A DNA stretch of 64,000 bases from assembly GCA_965214325.1 (NCBI GenBank), contig CBDCBG010000006.1:806001-870000 (forward strand), read 5' to 3'. The DNA comes from JAJEFO01 sp965214325. GTDB taxonomy: Bacteria > Pseudomonadota > Alphaproteobacteria > Rhodobacterales > Rhodobacteraceae. Below are positions 34,367 to 42,297 of this stretch, one piece after another. How positions within the stretch are numbered: position 1 is the first letter of the stretch; the number at the start of each line of letters is the position of its first letter. The notes under the pieces are model-generated. The model did not search any database, had not been told where the DNA came from, and saw nothing but the letters and a program-made list of their open reading frames with translations. The translations under genes and the position numbers were made by a program.

Positions 34367-35178
34367 TGCACCGGTTCTGGGCCAAATTCACGGCACGCGA
34401 ATTTGCGGCTCTCGAGCGTGAGAGCCTCATTGCCGTCCTGCCGATCGGCGCGATCGAGCAGCACGGACCGCACCTGCCGCTCTCCGTTGACCGGGCGATA
34501 CTCGACGGGATCATCGCCGCTGCCTTGCCGCAGATCCCCGAATCCTTGCCGGCCCTCTTTCTCCCGACCATGCCCGTGGGCAAATCAAACGAGCACAGCG
34601 CGTGGCCCGGCACGCTGACCCTGTCGGCCCAGACGCTCATTGCCATGTTGATGGAGATCGGCGGCTCTGTCGCCGCCGCGGGAGTGAGGAAGCTGGTGAT
34701 CCTGAACTCCCATGGCGGCCAGGTCGCGCCCATGGACATCGTCGCCCGCGACCTGCGCGTCAGGCACGGGATGCTGACCCTTGCTGCGAGCTGGTTCGCG
34801 CAAGGAGTGCCCGACGGGCTGTTTTCGGCAGACGAGCAGCGCTTCGGCATTCACGCCGGAGACATGGAAACCAGCGTGATGCTGGCCCTGCACGGCGATC
34901 TCGTTCAGATGGAACATGCGCGCGACTTCCGCACCGCGGTCGCCGACATCGATCGCGCGAACCGCCATGTCGGACTTTCGCCAGCCGGGAAAATTGGCTG
35001 GATGGCACAGGACATGAACGCCGCCGGCGCCTGCGGCAACGCCGCGGCCGCCACCGCGGAAAAGGGCCGGGCGGTGATCGAGCATGCTGCACGGCAGCTG
35101 GTTTCCCTCCTGGAAGAGGTGCACTGCTTGCCGCTGTCGTTTCTCGACACAGTCGCCGACCCGGATGCCGCCGGATGA
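34366..35178 (+). CDS. Creatininase-family amidohydrolase
   Basis: 270 residues of the creatininase/MftE superfamily, binuclear metal amidohydrolases that open cyclic or formamide-type amides. Family marks: VLPIGAIEQHGPHLPLSVD (metal ligands E, H and D), PTMPVGKSNEHSAWPGTLTL, VRKLVILNSHGGQVAPMD and GIHAGDMETSVMLAL with a further acidic ligand. The ATG lies in a TGATG overlap with the pseudogene before it and overlaps the ATPase gene after it. Cytosine deaminase-like and transporter genes nearby suggest a cyclic nitrogen substrate, but which is unknown. Confidence 0.87.
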   Translation: MHRFWAKFTAREFAALERESLIAVLPIGAIEQHGPHLPLSVDRAILDGIIAAALPQIPESLPALFLPTMPVGKSNEHSAWPGTLTLSAQTLIAMLMEIGGSVAAAGVRKLVILNSHGGQVAPMDIVARDLRVRHGMLTLAASWFAQGVPDGLFSADEQRFGIHAGDMETSVMLALHGDLVQMEHARDFRTAVADIDRANRHVGLSPAGKIGWMAQDMNAAGACGNAAAATAEKGRAVIEHAARQLVSLLEEVHCLPLSFLDTVADPDAAG

Positions 35179-35948
35179 CTGGCGATCCGATCATCACGTT
35201 GGACCGCGTGTCCAAGGATTTCGGAGACGTGCTCGCGGTCGAGGACATGAGCATGGACATCCGCGAGGGAGAGTTCGTCACGTTCCTCGGCCCCTCCGGA
35301 TGCGGAAAGTCCACCGCATTGAAAATGGTCGCCGGGTTCTTGCCGTTGACGACCGGAAAAATCAGGATCTCGCCGGCGAAAGGCGATGCTGAACACGATC
35401 TCGGCTTTGTGTTCCAGGAACCCACGCTGATGCCGTGGGCATCGGTCTTCGACAACGTCTATCTGCCGCTGCAGCTTGCCGGCGTCGAACGCGGCGACGG
35501 CGAGCCCCGGGTGCGTGAGGCATTGAGGGAAGTCGGCCTCTCGCGCTTCGCGCGGTCCTACCCGCGCCAATTGTCGGGGGGGATGAAAATGCGGGTGTCG
35601 ATCGCCCGGGCGCTGGTCACCCGGCCGCGAATTCTCTTGATGGACGAGCCCTTTGCCGCGCTCGACGAGATGACCCGTTCCAAGCTCAACAACGACCTGA
35701 TCCAGTTGGCGGATGCCCATGGACTGACCGTGATCTTCGTAACGCATTCGGTGTTCGAGAGCGTCTATCTCTCAACCCGCGTCATCGTGATGGCGGCACG
35801 TCCCGGACGGCTGGTGGCGGACATGCCTCTGGATGCCCCCTGGCCGCGCAACGAAGATTACCGCACGTCGCCAGAGTTTACCGCAGAGGCCCGGCGCATA
35901 TCGGAAACCCTGAAAGGCACACTCAATGTCGATGAAATCGACCACTGA
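35175..35948 (+). CDS. NitT/TauT-family ABC transporter ATP-binding protein
   Basis: 257-residue ATPase: Walker A GPSGCGKSTALKMVAGFLP, Q-loop LGFVFQEPTLMPWASVFDNV, signature RQLSGGMKMRVSIARAL, Walker B RILLMDEPFAALDEM and switch VIFVTHSVFESVYLS. The EPTLMPW and THS.FE segments are typical of SsuB/TauB/ThiZ ATPases for sulfonates, nitrate, taurine and pyrimidine precursors. Start and stop overlap the neighbouring genes, so it is part of one operon. Confidence 0.93.
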   Translation: MTGDPIITLDRVSKDFGDVLAVEDMSMDIREGEFVTFLGPSGCGKSTALKMVAGFLPLTTGKIRISPAKGDAEHDLGFVFQEPTLMPWASVFDNVYLPLQLAGVERGDGEPRVREALREVGLSRFARSYPRQLSGGMKMRVSIARALVTRPRILLMDEPFAALDEMTRSKLNNDLIQLADAHGLTVIFVTHSVFESVYLSTRVIVMAARPGRLVADMPLDAPWPRNEDYRTSPEFTAEARRISETLKGTLNVDEIDH

Positions 35949-36798
35949 CCACGCCACTGATGTCCGCGACGACGCCGGCGCCCCGGTCAACACCGGCCAT
36001 CTGCGCCGCGCCAGGCGCGAACGGATCCTGAGCTGGATCATGCCGATCACGCTGCTCGCCGTCGCGATCTGCCTCTGGGAAATCCTGGTCCGGTACCACG
36101 AAATTCCCACATACCTGATCCCGGCCCCGAGCTTGATCGCCGAGACCCTGGCCAGAGACTTCGTGTCGTTGATGGCATCGTCGTGGTTCACGGTGAAGCT
36201 GACCTTTCTCTCGCTCGCGCTGGCGGTCGTGGGTGGCGTGCTGCTGGGGGCGCTGTTTGCCCTGTCGCGACCGGTGGAATTGAGCCTCTTCCCGTTTGCC
36301 GTGATCCTTCAGGTCACGCCCGTTGTCGCCATCGCGCCGCTCATTCTAATCTATGTCGACAGCACCTTTGCCGCGCTCCTGATCTGTGCCTGGATCGTCG
36401 CCTTCTTTCCGATCCTGACAAGCACGGTGGTTGGCCTTCGATCCGCCGATCACAACCTGCGCGACCTCTTCGCCATGTACCGCGCAACGCCGTGGCAGAA
36501 GCTGCGATACCTTCTGGCCCCGTCCGCCCTGCCATATTTCATGGCCGCGCTTCGTGTCGCCGGCGGGCTGGCACTGATCGGCGCGGTGGTGGCGGAATTC
36601 GTGGCCGGGACTGCGGGGCAGCACACCGGACTCGCCAGCCGGATCATCGAAAGCTCGTTTCGCAGCGAAATCCCACGGATGTTTGCCGCGCTGTTTCTGG
36701 TGTCCATGCTGGGTGTCGTCATCTTTCTCCTTACCAGTTGGGCCTCGCACAGGGTTCTGGGACACTGGCACGAAAGCGAGATCCGACGTGAACACTGA
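35926..36798 (+). CDS. NitT/TauT-family ABC transporter permease
   Basis: 290-residue inner-membrane permease (SsuC/ThiX type) with about six membrane segments: IMPITLLAVAICLWEILVRY, LSLALAVVGGVLLGALFAL, LLICAWIVAFFPILTSTVVG. The EAA loop region reads TPWQKLRYLLAPSALPYFMA, where the coupling helix contacts the ATPase, and GGLALIGAVVAEFVAGTAG is the usual following helix. It starts 23 bases inside the ATPase gene and overlaps the deaminase gene by 11 bases. Confidence 0.93.
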   Translation: MSMKSTTDHATDVRDDAGAPVNTGHLRRARRERILSWIMPITLLAVAICLWEILVRYHEIPTYLIPAPSLIAETLARDFVSLMASSWFTVKLTFLSLALAVVGGVLLGALFALSRPVELSLFPFAVILQVTPVVAIAPLILIYVDSTFAALLICAWIVAFFPILTSTVVGLRSADHNLRDLFAMYRATPWQKLRYLLAPSALPYFMAALRVAGGLALIGAVVAEFVAGTAGQHTGLASRIIESSFRSEIPRMFAALFLVSMLGVVIFLLTSWASHRVLGHWHESEIRREH

Positions 36799-37960
36799 GT
36801 TCAACCATGTCCTCCTGAACGGACGAACGGTCGCTCTGAGCCTGCAGCAGGGCCGCATCGCCGCGATCGAACCGCGGCCGGGGCCAGCACGCCACGTGGC
36901 CATCCCGCTTCCCGTGGACCCGCATGTGCATCTGGACAAGACCTTCACCGTCGGGCGCTGCAAGTCAGCCAGGCCCGGCCTCTTCGGCGCCATCGACGCA
37001 ATGGAAGCGGATTTTGCAAACTGGAGCGAAGAGGATCTGCGCTCCCGCATGGGCAGTGCACTGAAGGAAGCCAGCCACAATGGAATTGTCGCGCTTCGCA
37101 GCCATCTGGACTGGTCCGGGCCGCAGGCGCCGCTCGCGTGGCACGTGCTGGGCGAGATGGCTCAGGACTGGCGCAGCCGCGTTCACGTGCAGCGGGCCTC
37201 GCTGTCACCGCTCGACCTGTTGGGCGATCCGGACCACGGACCGGGAATCGCGGAACAGGTGGCCCGCGATGGCGAGGTCCTGGGCTGTTTCGTCTATCGG
37301 AATTCCCGGATCGACGAATGGCTGGAGCAAGTGTTCGCGCTGGCCACGAAGCATGGCCTGCGCCTCGACTTTCATGTCGACGAAGGGCTTGAAGCGGAAG
37401 CGAACGCCTTTGACCGCATCGTGACCCTGACGGCCGGGCACCGGCTCGCAGGACGGGTCCTATGCGGTCACGCCTGCTCGCTGTCGATCCGACCCGAACG
37501 GGAAGTCGCACGCGTCGCCGACGCGGCAGCAGAAGCCGGCGTCGCATTGGCCGTGCTGCCGACCGCCAATCTCTGGCTGCAGGACAGTTCCAGCGACCGC
37601 ACTCCAAGGATGCGCGGACTCGCGCCGGTTCACGAGATGCGCGCCGCCGGGGTTTCGGTTCTATTCGGATCGGACAACGTTGCCGACCCGTTCTTTCCCT
37701 TCGGCAGCTACGATGCGATCGAAGTGCTTCGGCTGGCATCGGTATCGGCGCAGTTCGATCCGGCCGGATGGCTGGATGCGATTACCACCGGACCCGCCAG
37801 GGCATTGGGGCTGGACCGGCCGGAACTCGCGATCGGTTCCCGGGCGGATTTCCTTCTCATTGAAGGGCGTGACTGGAACGAGGCACTGCGAAGCCCGCAC
37901 GTGCGCCGGCTGGTGGTGCGGACAGGTGAGGTCGGACAAGGCGACAGGGTGGCAGCATGA
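36788..37960 (+). CDS. Cytosine deaminase-like amidohydrolase (CodA family)
   Basis: 390 residues. Metal-binding and catalytic motifs of the CodA-like amidohydrolases are visible: PLPVDPHVHLDKTFTVGRC (HxH), RLDFHVDEGLEAEANAFDR (His and Glu), RVLCGHACSLSIRPE (second His) and SVLFGSDNVADPFFPFGSYD (catalytic Asp). The GTG at 36788 is the start, coupled to the permease gene; a longer frame upstream is a shadow. CodA-type enzymes deaminate cytosine, creatinine or related pyrimidines and hydantoin-like rings; the RutR-like control supports a pyrimidine-type substrate. Confidence 0.87.
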   Translation: MNTEFNHVLLNGRTVALSLQQGRIAAIEPRPGPARHVAIPLPVDPHVHLDKTFTVGRCKSARPGLFGAIDAMEADFANWSEEDLRSRMGSALKEASHNGIVALRSHLDWSGPQAPLAWHVLGEMAQDWRSRVHVQRASLSPLDLLGDPDHGPGIAEQVARDGEVLGCFVYRNSRIDEWLEQVFALATKHGLRLDFHVDEGLEAEANAFDRIVTLTAGHRLAGRVLCGHACSLSIRPEREVARVADAAAEAGVALAVLPTANLWLQDSSSDRTPRMRGLAPVHEMRAAGVSVLFGSDNVADPFFPFGSYDAIEVLRLASVSAQFDPAGWLDAITTGPARALGLDRPELAIGSRADFLLIEGRDWNEALRSPHVRRLVVRTGEVGQGDRVAA

Positions 37961-39324
37961 GCGCAACGGCTGAACAGCTGGCGGCGTTCCGAGAGGACAT
38001 CGGGACCATCCCCTGCGATGACGACGCAGGGCTGCTGCGGGCGAAATCACGGGACTACTACTGGTACTCGCCGATCCTGAAAGAGAGGCTCGATCACTGC
38101 TCGGGCCAGTTGCTGGTGCGTGCGCGGACCGAGGACGAGGTCAAGACCATTGCCAGATCGGTGGCCCGGCACAAGATTCCGTTGACCGTCCGGGGCGGCG
38201 GGACCGGGAACTACGGGCAATGCGTTCCGACAAAGGGTGGCGTGATCCTGGAAATCACCGGACTTGCGGCCATACGCGAGATCACCGACGGGCGCGTGAT
38301 CTGCGAGGCAGGCGCCCGCATCGAGCTGGTAGAGAAGGAGGTGGCCCGTACCGGGCAGATGCTGACCATGTTTCCCTCGACCAAGCGAATGGCCACGATG
38401 GGAGGATTCGTTGCCGGCGGATCGGGCGGAATCGGTTCGTTGCGCCACGGAATGCTGCGCGATGGCAGCAACATCACGTATCTGCGCATCGTTACCGTCG
38501 AGGAAACGCCGAGGGTCATCGAGCTCCGTGGCAGAGACATCCTCAAGGCCCAGCACGCCTACGGCACGAACGGCATCATCACCGCGATGGACTATGCGCT
38601 CGCGCCGGCCACTGACTGGATTCACGCGATCGCGCTCTTCGACGGCTATCGCACGGCGCTTGCCTTCGCCGTGCAGGCCCAGGCCGCAGGTCTTGACGCC
38701 TACCTGATGACGGTCGTCGAGCGCGGGTTTGCCCGCTTCTATCGTCGGTTCACCGACCATTTCCCGTCCGGTCGGGACGCGGTCTTCTCTATGGTGGCGC
38801 CGGACGCGATACCGGAATTCCGTGACCGAGTGGCGAGCCTCGGCGGGACCGTCAGCCTTGCGAAATCCCTTGACGAGATGGAAGCTGCCAGCCTGCCTCC
38901 GGCCTGGGAGTGTGGCTGGAACCACACGACCCTTCAGGCGCTGAAGCTCGAACCAGGCATCTGGTCCTATTTGCAGGTGGCCTATCCGCGCCCGTTCGAT
39001 CCCGACGTGGTCCTGCGCCAGCAGGACCGCTACGGCAACGAGCTCCATTTCCATCACGAGATGGCGCGCATGGACGGCGAGGTCCAGGTATTCGCCCTGC
39101 CGCTCGTGAGATGGCACGGCCGGGAACGCACCTACGAGATCATTCGCGAGATGGAGGATGTCGACGGCTGCACGATCTTTGATCCGCACGCCATCACCAT
39201 CGAGGACGGGGGCATGAAGGAGATCGACTCGGTGCAGATCGAGTTCAAGAAGGAAGCCGATCCGTACGGCTTGATGAACCCGGGAAAGACCCGGGGCTGG
39301 CTGCCCGAAATGGAACGGGCGTAA
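37957..39324 (+). CDS. FAD-linked oxidase (PCMH/GlcD type)
   Basis: 455 residues with an N-terminal PCMH FAD-binding domain: LLVRARTEDEVKTIARSVAR, PLTVRGGGTGNYGQCVPTKG (dinucleotide loop), GGFVAGGSGGIGSLRHGMLR and DILKAQHAYGTNGIITAMDY. The C-terminal part ends YGLMNPGKTRGWLPEME, the usual NPGK terminus of FAD-linked oxidases. It may oxidise the deaminated product or another intermediate. Coupled by ATGA overlap to the deaminase. Confidence 0.87.
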   Translation: MSATAEQLAAFREDIGTIPCDDDAGLLRAKSRDYYWYSPILKERLDHCSGQLLVRARTEDEVKTIARSVARHKIPLTVRGGGTGNYGQCVPTKGGVILEITGLAAIREITDGRVICEAGARIELVEKEVARTGQMLTMFPSTKRMATMGGFVAGGSGGIGSLRHGMLRDGSNITYLRIVTVEETPRVIELRGRDILKAQHAYGTNGIITAMDYALAPATDWIHAIALFDGYRTALAFAVQAQAAGLDAYLMTVVERGFARFYRRFTDHFPSGRDAVFSMVAPDAIPEFRDRVASLGGTVSLAKSLDEMEAASLPPAWECGWNHTTLQALKLEPGIWSYLQVAYPRPFDPDVVLRQQDRYGNELHFHHEMARMDGEVQVFALPLVRWHGRERTYEIIREMEDVDGCTIFDPHAITIEDGGMKEIDSVQIEFKKEADPYGLMNPGKTRGWLPEMERA

Positions 39325-39355
39325 CTCTAACAATCAAAATGAGGAGAATGGAACC

Positions 39356-40345
39356 ATGATGACAAGAATGTTTGCCGCGCTGTCGGCAACCCTGATCGCA
39401 AGCGGCGCCCTGGCAGCCGACAAGGTTGTCTTTGCCACCAACTGGCTTGCCCAGGGCGGCCATGGCGGCTTCTACCAGGCGCTGGCCGACGGGACCTACG
39501 AGGAGCACGGGCTGGACGTGGAAATCCAGATGGGCGGCCCGCAGATGAACAACCGTCCGCTGCTGGCGGCAGGCAAGATCGATTTCCTCATGACCGGCAA
39601 TCTCCTGCTTTCGATCGACAACGTCCGCAACGGGATCCCGACGATCGTCGTGGCGTCCTATTTCGAAAAGGATCCGCAGGTCCTGATCGCCCACAAGGGC
39701 CAGTATGACGGCTGGCAGGATCTGGTGAATGCGCCCAAGATCCTGATCTCGAAGGACGGACAGTTCAGTTTCTGGCAATGGATGACGGCCGAGCACAGCT
39801 TCAGGGACGAAAGTCTTCGTCCCTACGGCTACAACCTTGCCGAATTCCTGAATGACGAGAAGATTGTGCAGCAGGGCTACGCGACCGCGGAGCCGCTCTA
39901 CGCGGAGAGTGCGGGGGCCGAGGTGGAAACCTATGTCCTCGCCGACCACGGCTGGAGCACCTATTCGACCACCGTCGAAACCAGGGTCGAACTTGTCGAA
40001 GACAATCCCGACCTCGTGCAGCGCTTCGTCGATGCGTCAACCATCGGCTGGTACAACTACCTCTATGGCGACAATTCCGCCGGCAACGCGGCAATCATCG
40101 AAGCCAATCCCGACCAGACGCCCGAAAAACTTGCCGGCGAGGTCGCGCAGATGAGGGCGCTCGGAATCATTGACAGCGGCTATCAGCTTGAGGCAGGAAT
40201 CGGCGCGATCGACCTGCAGAGGGTCAAGGCCTTTCACGATCTTGCCGTGGAAGCCGGAATCATCGAAGCCGGTTCGGTCGATGTCGAAATGGTCGCGACC
40301 GACCGTTTCGTGAACAGGATGGTCGGCATGGACCTCAAGCCGTAG
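39356..40345 (+). CDS. Solute-binding protein of the NitT/TauT transporter (NMT1/THI5-like)
   Basis: 329 residues with signal peptide MMTRMFAALSATLIASGALA cut before ADKVV. The mature part shows FATNWLAQGGHGGFYQALAD, GGPQMNNRPLLAAGKIDFLM and LNDEKIVQQGYATAEPLYAE, the NMT1/THI5-like fold that binds pyrimidine precursors in ThiY and sulfonates in SsuA. AGGAG lies before the ATG. It is separated by 31 bases from the FAD oxidase and completes the importer encoded by the two genes at 35175-36798. Confidence 0.92.
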   Translation: MMTRMFAALSATLIASGALAADKVVFATNWLAQGGHGGFYQALADGTYEEHGLDVEIQMGGPQMNNRPLLAAGKIDFLMTGNLLLSIDNVRNGIPTIVVASYFEKDPQVLIAHKGQYDGWQDLVNAPKILISKDGQFSFWQWMTAEHSFRDESLRPYGYNLAEFLNDEKIVQQGYATAEPLYAESAGAEVETYVLADHGWSTYSTTVETRVELVEDNPDLVQRFVDASTIGWYNYLYGDNSAGNAAIIEANPDQTPEKLAGEVAQMRALGIIDSGYQLEAGIGAIDLQRVKAFHDLAVEAGIIEAGSVDVEMVATDRFVNRMVGMDLKP

Positions 40346-40357
40346 GAGCGCGGGGCA

Positions 40358-40957
40358 GTGCGACTGCTTGTGGTCTTCTGCCATCCGAGCCGCCAGAGCT
40401 TTGGTGCCGCCCTCTTCGACACGACCTGCCGCACCCTGCGTGCGGCAGGCCACGATGTGCGCGTGCGCGATCTTTACCGAGAGGGATTCGAGCCGGTCCT
40501 GAGCGAGCAGGAATGGTCCGACTACCTGCCGCACACCCGGACCATCATTGACAAGCACCCCGATCACATTGACGATCTGAAATGGGCTGAGGGGCTATTG
40601 GTGGTCTATCCGACCTGGTTCTATGGACCTCCCTCGATGCTGAAGGGCTGGCTTGAAAGAGTGTGGCTCCCCGGCGTCGCGTTTGAAGTGGCCGGCGCCC
40701 GGCTGAAACGCCCGATGGGGAAGCTGGGCAATGTCCGGCTTTTTGTGGGGATCACCACGTCCGGCTCGCCCTGGTGGTGGCTCCGCCTGATACGCGATCC
40801 CGGACGCAGCTTGTGGACACGGGCACTGCGCCCGCTGTTTTCGCCGAATTGCAGGGTGATCTGGCTCCAGCTCCATGACATGAACAACTCAAGCGAAAGT
40901 CATCGGACCGACTTTCTCACCCGCGTCGAAAAAACCTTGCAGCGCATTCCGGCATGA
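40358..40957 (+). CDS. Flavodoxin-fold NAD(P)H-dependent oxidoreductase
   Basis: 199 residues, NQO1/KefF/MdaB-type flavoprotein: RLLVVFCHPSRQSFGAALFD at the N-terminus, GLLVVYPTWFYGPPSMLKGW (FMN/substrate loop WFYGPP) and LERVWLPGVAFEV. It could supply reduced flavin or reduce a quinone or ring intermediate. The start is GTG at 40358, with AGGAGCG before it, 12 bases after the binding-protein stop. Confidence 0.87.
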   Translation: MRLLVVFCHPSRQSFGAALFDTTCRTLRAAGHDVRVRDLYREGFEPVLSEQEWSDYLPHTRTIIDKHPDHIDDLKWAEGLLVVYPTWFYGPPSMLKGWLERVWLPGVAFEVAGARLKRPMGKLGNVRLFVGITTSGSPWWWLRLIRDPGRSLWTRALRPLFSPNCRVIWLQLHDMNNSSESHRTDFLTRVEKTLQRIPA

Positions 40958-41421
40958 CAATGATCAGCATTCCACTTGCACCCGGGGCCACCCCGAGTAG
41001 GCACGGCGCACTCGTCTTCCACTCCGGCGGCATTGTTGTCGGCCGCGGAACATGCACGAATACCGCCGGCGTCACCGTCCTGCGCCGCAGATCCCGCCGA
41101 CCCGGCGTTCGCTCCGCACGTCATGCAGCTGGCGCCGGTTCCGGAACGGCATGGCCTCGCACGGCATGGCCTCGCACACCGGGCATTGCGGAACGAGACA
41201 TTGTGGCGATGAAGCAAGCCATCGACGGGATGGAGGATGCTCCCGGGTTGCCGGGCCGCCTTTGCGAGAGCCCTGAGTTTCCGCGTGTCGGTCCGGAATT
41301 GAAGCCGTTTGGGCCGGACAAGCCGCTGGTCTCGACCGACGTCGAGGTTGCGAAGACCACGCTCGGCAGCGAAATGCGGTTCGAGATCGACGCAGCAGCC
41401 AATTGCAGGGTCGGCGCATGA
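40954..41421 (+). CDS. Hypothetical protein, possibly degraded
   Basis: 155-codon open frame that overlaps its neighbours by four bases on each side, so the frame fits the operon. The middle is arginine-rich and low in complexity and contains a 15-base tandem repeat (41146-41175) coding PRTAWPRTAW, which is unlike a stable domain. The C-terminal half (LCESPEFPRVGPELKPFGPD, KTTLGSEMRFEIDAAANC) looks more protein-like. No family was recognised; a partly decayed gene is possible. Confidence 0.4.
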   Translation: MTMISIPLAPGATPSRHGALVFHSGGIVVGRGTCTNTAGVTVLRRRSRRPGVRSARHAAGAGSGTAWPRTAWPRTPGIAERDIVAMKQAIDGMEDAPGLPGRLCESPEFPRVGPELKPFGPDKPLVSTDVEVAKTTLGSEMRFEIDAAANCRVGA

Positions 41422-42062
41422 ATTCGCGCACTGACTTCGCTCGGAAGCGCGAAGCGCTCAATGTGAGAATTCGCGAGGCCGCGATTGCGGAATTCGCCGA
41501 GCACGGCCTGCGCGGCACGACGACCCAAGCCATTGCCGATCGCGCAGGACTAACAAAGACCAGGCTTCACTATCACATCAGCGGCAAGGAAGAACTGTAC
41601 CTGGACGTCATCGACCAGATCATCGGGATCTGGGCTGACCTGTTCGACGGGAGTGCCGTCAACCGGGATCCGGAAGCCGTGTTGAGGGACTACATTGTCC
41701 GCAAGGTCCGGTTTTCGCTTGAGCATCCCAACAAGGTCAAGCTGTTCGCAAACGAGGTCATGCGCGACGCAGGCATGTTGCAGGATCACTGGATTCGGTC
41801 GCGCGAGGATGTCAGGCGCTCGGCCACGCTGATAGAGAGCTGGATTGCCGCGGGACGAGTACGCCCAGTCGATCCGGTCTTGCTCCTGTTCCACATCTGG
41901 GCAATGACCGAATACTATGCCGTCATGGGCAAGCAGGTGCGGTTCTTTCTGGAGATCAAGGATTCGGAGCCGGTCAATGCAGAGCACATCGCCTCCGAGA
42001 TTGCCAATTTGGTCCTGAACGGATTGCTCGAGGCCGGCACCGGGAGACAATCCGACACCTGA
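41418..42062 (+). CDS. RutR-like TetR family transcriptional regulator
   Basis: 214 residues. The TetR N-terminal HTH reads FAEHGLRGTTTQAIADRAGL and TKTRLHYHISGKEELYLDV. The C-terminal ligand domain follows E. coli RutR closely in pattern (DQIIGIWADLF, FSLEHPNKVKLFANEVMRD, LIESWIAAGRVRPVDPVLLL, FHIWAMTEYYA). RutR senses uracil/thymine and controls pyrimidine use. A RutR-like site lies in the promoter at 33052-33067 at the head of the same cluster, which supports local control. Confidence 0.85.
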   Translation: MNSRTDFARKREALNVRIREAAIAEFAEHGLRGTTTQAIADRAGLTKTRLHYHISGKEELYLDVIDQIIGIWADLFDGSAVNRDPEAVLRDYIVRKVRFSLEHPNKVKLFANEVMRDAGMLQDHWIRSREDVRRSATLIESWIAAGRVRPVDPVLLLFHIWAMTEYYAVMGKQVRFFLEIKDSEPVNAEHIASEIANLVLNGLLEAGTGRQSDT

Positions 42063-42080
42063 GGCCGGTGATTCCGGAAG

Positions 42081-42110
42081 GCATCCCGTTGAAGGCCCAG
42101 GCCGGGATGC
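42081..42110 (+). terminator. Hairpin after the RutR-like gene, weak terminator candidate
   Basis: GCATCCCG at 42081-42088 and CGGGATGC at 42103-42110 form an 8-base-pair stem with a 14-base loop, 19 bases after the stop codon. No T-tract follows, so termination would be weak or Rho-dependent. A second perfect 7-base stem with a 5-base loop lies at 42158-42176. Confidence 0.3.
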
Positions 42111-42297
42111 GAGAGTGATCGGGACTGGGCCATCGAAGCTTCATCGTGTGCAGTCGCGTCTTGAGCAATTCAAGACTGGCGCATCTGGCCCGATGGCCGG
42201 CCAAGGCTGGCAGATGTGTCGACATTTCGCATCCTGAACCGTGCGGCGCACAGGAAAACTCACACGTCCTGACCTCGCCCCTTGCGACAGGCAACTT

